From assembly GCA_031262845.1 (NCBI GenBank), contig JAISGZ010000098.1:1-7816 (forward strand): a stretch of 7,816 nucleotides of DNA, given 5' to 3'. The translations under genes and the position numbers were made by a program. The stretch's first letter is position 1. Each line of letters begins with the position of its first letter. Source of the stretch: Propionibacteriaceae bacterium (lineage in GTDB: Bacteria > Actinomycetota > Actinomycetes > Propionibacteriales > Propionibacteriaceae). Below are positions 4,659 through 7,816 of this stretch, one piece after another. The notes beneath the pieces were generated by a model. It was not told where the DNA came from and did no database searches. It saw only the letters and a list, made by a program, of their open reading frames with translations.

Positions 4659-5390
4659 GTGTCCACTACCGCGCCCATTACGCCCGTCTATCACCGGGTG
4701 ATGTTGAAGTTGTCCGGGGAAGCTTTCGGGGGCGGTCAGTTGGGCGTCGATCCGGAAATCGTCTCCGCCGTGGCCCGTCAGATCGCCGATGTGGCCGAGA
4801 GTGGGGTCCAGGTTTGCGTGGTCGTCGGAGGCGGTAACTTCTTCCGCGGCTCCCAGCTCCAAGACGGCGGTATGGACCGGGCCCGGGCCGACTACATCGG
4901 TATGTTGGGCACGGTCATGAATTCACTGGCGCTGCAAGACTTTTGCGAAAAGATTGGTTTGGAAACCCGGGTTCAAACCGCGATCACGATGGGTCAAGTG
5001 GCGGAGTCGTACATTCCTCGAAAAGCTATTCGCCATATGGAAAAAGGCCGGGTCGTGATTTTCGGGGCCGGTACCGGAATGCCCTTTTTCTCGACCGACA
5101 CGGTGGCCGCGCAACGGGCTTTGGAAGTCGGTTGCCAGGTGATCTTGATGGGGAAAAATGGGACGGACGGGGTTTACGATTCGGATCCTCGAACAAATCC
5201 GCAGGCCCAGATGTTCGATCAATTGACCTACGATGAATTTCTCACCCAAAATTTGAAAGCGGCCGATGCGACCGCCATTTCGATGGCCCGCGATTTCGAT
5301 TTGCCGATGATCTTCTTCAACCTCGACGTGCCCGGAAACATCGCCCGGGTGGTGGCCGGTGAGCCGATTGGCACCCGACTGCACCGTTAA
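4659..5390 (+). CDS. pyrH: Uridylate (UMP) kinase
   Basis: A 243-residue bacterial UMP kinase of the amino-acid-kinase fold. It converts UMP and ATP to UDP and ADP in pyrimidine synthesis, normally as a hexamer with GTP activation and UTP inhibition. Visible motifs are VMLKLSGEAFGG (phosphate-binding start), VVVGGGNFFRG, DYIGMLGTVMNSLALQDF, QTAITMGQVAE (UMP pocket region), GRVVIFGAGTGMPFFSTDT, DGVYDSDPRTNP and KAADATAISMARD. The order and length match family members. The GTG start at 4659 has AAGGAG 4 nt upstream; a longer frame from TTG at 4611 has no such site. It lies 134 nt after tsf across a terminator, so it needs its own promoter or read-through, and 47 nt before frr. Compared with rpsB and tsf it uses more AAA, ATT and TTT codons. 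Confidence 0.96.
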   Translation: MSTTAPITPVYHRVMLKLSGEAFGGGQLGVDPEIVSAVARQIADVAESGVQVCVVVGGGNFFRGSQLQDGGMDRARADYIGMLGTVMNSLALQDFCEKIGLETRVQTAITMGQVAESYIPRKAIRHMEKGRVVIFGAGTGMPFFSTDTVAAQRALEVGCQVILMGKNGTDGVYDSDPRTNPQAQMFDQLTYDEFLTQNLKAADATAISMARDFDLPMIFFNLDVPGNIARVVAGEPIGTRLHR

Positions 5391-5437
5391 CCCAGTAATG
5401 TTGGCCGCGAAAAGGTCACTCGCCGAGGAAGGTCATC

Positions 5438-5995
5438 GTGATCCCTGACATCATTACTGAAGCCGACAAGAAAATGGCGCACGCGGTCGACTTCGCTCGC
5501 GAAGAGTTCGGCACCATCCGGACCGGCCGGGCGCACCCCGCGATGTTCAACAAACTGACCGCTGACTACTACGGCAGTCCGACTCCACTACAGCAACTGG
5601 CGACCTTCCAATCGCCGGAGCCGCGGGTGATGCTGATCGCCCCCTTCGATCAGACGGCGCTGACGGCGATCGAACGGGCCATCCGGGATTCCGATCTCGG
5701 GGTCAACCCGTCGAGCGATGGCCGGGCGATCCGGGTGGTCTTACCGGAACTGACCCAAGAGCGGCGTAAGGAATACACCAAGCTGGCCCGGTCGAAAGCC
5801 GAAGAGGCCAAGGTGGCGATTCGAAATATCCGCCGCCACGCCAACGACGCGATTCACAAGTTGGTCAAAGACAAAGAAGTCGGCGAAGACGACGCCCGGG
5901 GGGCGGAGAAGAAGTTGGACGCGGCGACCAAGAAGTTCGTCGACCAGGTCGAGGACTTGCTCAAGCGTAAAGAAGCCGAACTCCTCGAGGTCTGA
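5438..5995 (+). CDS. frr: Ribosome recycling factor
   Basis: A 185-residue protein, exactly the usual RRF length. With EF-G it splits the post-termination ribosome into subunits. The family pattern is clear: the N-terminal helix EADKKMAHAVDFAREEFGTIRTGRAHPAMF, the beta domain (YYGSPTPLQQLATFQSPEPRVMLIAPFD...), then DSDLGVNPSSDGRAIRVVLPELTQERRKEYTKLARSKAEEAKVAIRNIRRHAND, and a long charged helix to the end. Arginines at the IRTGRA and RNIRR positions, which contact 23S rRNA in known structures, are kept. The GTG start is supported by GAGGAAGG (5425-5432), 5 nt upstream. The stop TGA overlaps the cdsA ATG by one base, so cdsA is likely translationally coupled. pyrH-frr order is the common bacterial arrangement. 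Confidence 0.97.
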   Translation: MIPDIITEADKKMAHAVDFAREEFGTIRTGRAHPAMFNKLTADYYGSPTPLQQLATFQSPEPRVMLIAPFDQTALTAIERAIRDSDLGVNPSSDGRAIRVVLPELTQERRKEYTKLARSKAEEAKVAIRNIRRHANDAIHKLVKDKEVGEDDARGAEKKLDAATKKFVDQVEDLLKRKEAELLEV

Positions 5996-7047
5996 TGACA
6001 GCGCCGACGGATCCCGCGACCCCGGCCAGTTCGGCTGTGCCGGCGGGCCAGGCGGCGCCCGACCAGGCGGCGTCGTCTGGTTCTGATGCGGCCGGCCCAG
6101 CTGAGACGGGGACCGGGACCGCTTCAGCGGCGGATGCTCTGACCAAGAAAGCCGGCCGCAATCTCTACGCCGCGATTCCGGTGGCGCTGGGCCTGATTGC
6201 GGTCTTTATCGTCTCTCTGGTCTGGCTGCCGGGGCTGATCGTGGCCCTGGTGGCGGTCTTAGTCGGCCGCGGTCTGTGGGAACTGCGCCGGGCTTTCCGG
6301 ACTCAAGCTCAAATTCGGATTGCCTTTACCCCGCTGGTGGTCGGTGTTGCGGCGACCTACCTGGTGGCCTATCTGGCGGCCTTGCCGGCGACTGCGCCGG
6401 ACTCAGCCGAGACTGATCGGGCGTGGTGGTGGCGAGCCTGGGACCTGGTCCATCAGGCCTTGCCGGCGCCCGCCACGGCGGTGGTGGTCGGTTTGGCCCT
6501 GACCGGGGTCGTCTGTTTGCTGTGGCGCTTGCGGCGGGGGGCTGACGGCTACATCCGGGATGTTTCGGCGTCGCTGTTCGCCTTGGTCTATGTCGGGCTG
6601 ACGGCCAGTGTCTTGGTCTTGCTCCTGATCCGGGCCGATGGTCCGGCGCTGATGGCTTTCTTCCTGCTTGCCATCATCGGTTCCGACACCGGTGGTTACG
6701 TCGCCGGGCTGATCTTCGGCAAACACAAAATGGCCCCGAGTATCAGCCCCAAGAAGAGTTGGGAAGGCTTTATCGGCTCGTTGTTGCTGGCCCCGGTCGG
6801 TGGCCTGATCGTGGTCGCGGTGGCACTGGACGTCGTCTGGTGGCGGGCCGTCATCGTGGCCGAATTGATCGCCTTGGCCGGGATTTGTGGTGACTTGGTC
6901 GAGTCGGTCGTCAAACGGGATTTGGGGGTCAAGGACCTCGGTGGCGTGATTCCGGGACACGGTGGCGTGATGGATCGGATCGACTCCTATCTGGTGGCGG
7001 CGCCGGTGGCCTGGGTGGCGATCAGCTTGGTGATGCCCTATGTCTGA
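5995..7047 (+). CDS. cdsA: Phosphatidate cytidylyltransferase (CDP-diacylglycerol synthase)
   Basis: A 350-residue integral membrane enzyme making CDP-diacylglycerol from phosphatidic acid and CTP, the branch point for phosphatidylglycerol, cardiolipin and phosphatidylinositol synthesis. Residues 1-~52 are an Ala/Pro/Thr/Ser-rich, probably disordered cytoplasmic lead. Hydrophobic segments follow at roughly 59-75, 77-92, 112-130, 160-177, 192-212, 217-240, 259-281 and 284-298. The family signature is complete: S304-x-V-K307-R308-x4-K313-D314, then IPGHGGVMDRID (319-330), which fits the PROSITE CdsA pattern at every position. GSDTGGY (229-235) and SPKKSWEGFIGS (251-262) are the other conserved loops. 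ATG overlaps the frr stop by one base, and its own 3' end overlaps the rlmN start by 8 bases, so frr-cdsA-rlmN should be one transcript. Confidence 0.95.
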   Translation: MTAPTDPATPASSAVPAGQAAPDQAASSGSDAAGPAETGTGTASAADALTKKAGRNLYAAIPVALGLIAVFIVSLVWLPGLIVALVAVLVGRGLWELRRAFRTQAQIRIAFTPLVVGVAATYLVAYLAALPATAPDSAETDRAWWWRAWDLVHQALPAPATAVVVGLALTGVVCLLWRLRRGADGYIRDVSASLFALVYVGLTASVLVLLLIRADGPALMAFFLLAIIGSDTGGYVAGLIFGKHKMAPSISPKKSWEGFIGSLLLAPVGGLIVVAVALDVVWWRAVIVAELIALAGICGDLVESVVKRDLGVKDLGGVIPGHGGVMDRIDSYLVAAPVAWVAISLVMPYV

Positions 7048-7816
7048 CGACTCCTCACTGGAGGCGGACCAACCATCGGCTGAGGCCGGCGAGGTGGGGC
7101 CGAGACCGCTCGACAGTGGTCGTCGGCCGGCTGGTGAGCGGCCCAGTCAGCCGCCCCGACACTGGGCCGACGCCGATCCGGTGGAGCGCGTCGAAGCGGT
7201 CACGGCCGCCGACATGCCGGCTTTCCGGGCCCGCCAGCTGAACGCCCACTATTTCGGCCATTGGTCGGACGACCCGCTCACCTGGACCGATTTATCGGCC
7301 AGCCACCGGCAACAAGCCGAGCGCTTCTTTCCCCAGCTGTTGAGCCTGGTTCGGTCCCAGCGGGCCGATGACGGCGCCACCTTGAAGAACCTCTACCGCC
7401 TCCACGACGGCAGCCTGATCGAAACCGTCATCATGCGCTATCTCCGCACCGACGTGGCCAATCGGCCGCCTTGGCCGACCGAGGTGGTGGCTTCGACGAC
7501 GGGCCGGTCGACCGGCACCCGGACCACGCTCTGCATCTCGACCCAAGTCGGTTGCGGGATGGGCTGCGCCTTCTGTGCCACCGGCCAGTTGGGATTGAGC
7601 CGCAACCTGTCGGTCGGTGAAATCCTCGAACAGGTGCGGTTGTCCGGCCAAGCGCTGGCGGCCGGTCAGGTCGCCGGTGGGGCCGGCCGGGTCAGCCACA
7701 TCGTCTTCATGGGGATGGGGGAGCCGTTGGCCAATTACGAGGCCACGGTTCGGGCGCTCCACCAACTGACAGCTCCGGCCCCGACCGGTTTTGGCTTGTC
7801 GGCCCGCGGTATCACA
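7040..7816 (+). CDS. rlmN: Dual-specificity RNA methyltransferase RlmN, 5' part
   Basis: The frame stays open to the right edge, giving the first 259 residues of an expected ~370-400. RlmN is a radical-SAM enzyme that methylates C2 of A2503 in 23S rRNA and of A37 in some tRNAs. The radical-SAM cluster motif CxxxCxxC is CGMGCAFC (C172, C176, C179) within TQVGCGMGCAFCATGQLGL. MGMGEPLANY (224-233) is the SAM-binding GEP region, and GLSARGIT at the edge begins the next conserved block. Upstream, FRARQLNAHYF (62-72), LYRLHDGSLIETVIMRY and STTGR are standard RlmN segments. The catalytic second cysteine near the C-terminus is outside the window. Residues 1-~45 are a Pro/Arg/Ser-rich lead. ATG at 7040 overlaps the cdsA stop by 8 nt, with a weak GGTGAT 5 nt upstream; coupling to cdsA is likely. 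A start at GTG 7094 is possible but has no clear advantage. Confidence 0.93.
   Translation, partial: MSDDSSLEADQPSAEAGEVGPRPLDSGRRPAGERPSQPPRHWADADPVERVEAVTAADMPAFRARQLNAHYFGHWSDDPLTWTDLSASHRQQAERFFPQLLSLVRSQRADDGATLKNLYRLHDGSLIETVIMRYLRTDVANRPPWPTEVVASTTGRSTGTRTTLCISTQVGCGMGCAFCATGQLGLSRNLSVGEILEQVRLSGQALAAGQVAGGAGRVSHIVFMGMGEPLANYEATVRALHQLTAPAPTGFGLSARGIT

Overview
The window reads as a chromosomal housekeeping locus from a GC-rich Gram-positive bacterium, most likely an actinomycete (Actinomycetota). The S2 protein carries a long Ala/Glu/Pro tail after a PDWERELL-type segment. The XerC homologue ends in FNQAHPRA. The gene order rpsB-tsf-pyrH-frr-cdsA-rlmN and the frequent GTG starts also fit. 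A relative of Propionibacteriaceae is possible, but I cannot settle the family by eye.

Left part (1-1622): the 3' end of an M23 (LytM-type) cell-wall peptidase gene runs rightward and converges on xerC, a complete tyrosine recombinase on the minus strand with all six catalytic residues. A 47-bp CTAG-ended palindrome lies between xerC and the divergent next gene.

Middle (1623-2647): a peptide deformylase with all three metal-site motifs. It has no Shine-Dalgarno and a TANNNT -10 box 6 nt before its GTG, so it is probably translated from a leaderless mRNA. Its TAG stop codon is the apparent target of a 166-bp non-coding fold-back element (MITE-like) with 23-bp terminal inverted repeats. After the element comes a leader of about 235 bp before rpsB, with a -10-like box inside an inverted repeat, several hairpins, a 15-nt palindrome and a 13-bp direct repeat.

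Right part (2648-7816): rpsB (S2) and tsf (EF-Ts) form one unit closed by a strong hairpin terminator. Then pyrH (UMP kinase), frr (ribosome recycling factor), cdsA (CDP-diacylglycerol synthase) and rlmN (rRNA/tRNA A-methyltransferase, cut by the right edge) follow with short gaps or overlaps, probably as a second unit. Deformylase, S2, EF-Ts, Frr and RlmN all serve translation; PyrH and CdsA supply nucleotides and phospholipid precursors.

The genes themselves are ordinary. The less ordinary material is intergenic: a family of CTAG-ended inverted repeats (a MITE-like element, a mini-palindrome and one degenerate end) around xerC and def, and the structured rpsB leader. I found no CRISPR array, tRNA, rRNA or defence system.
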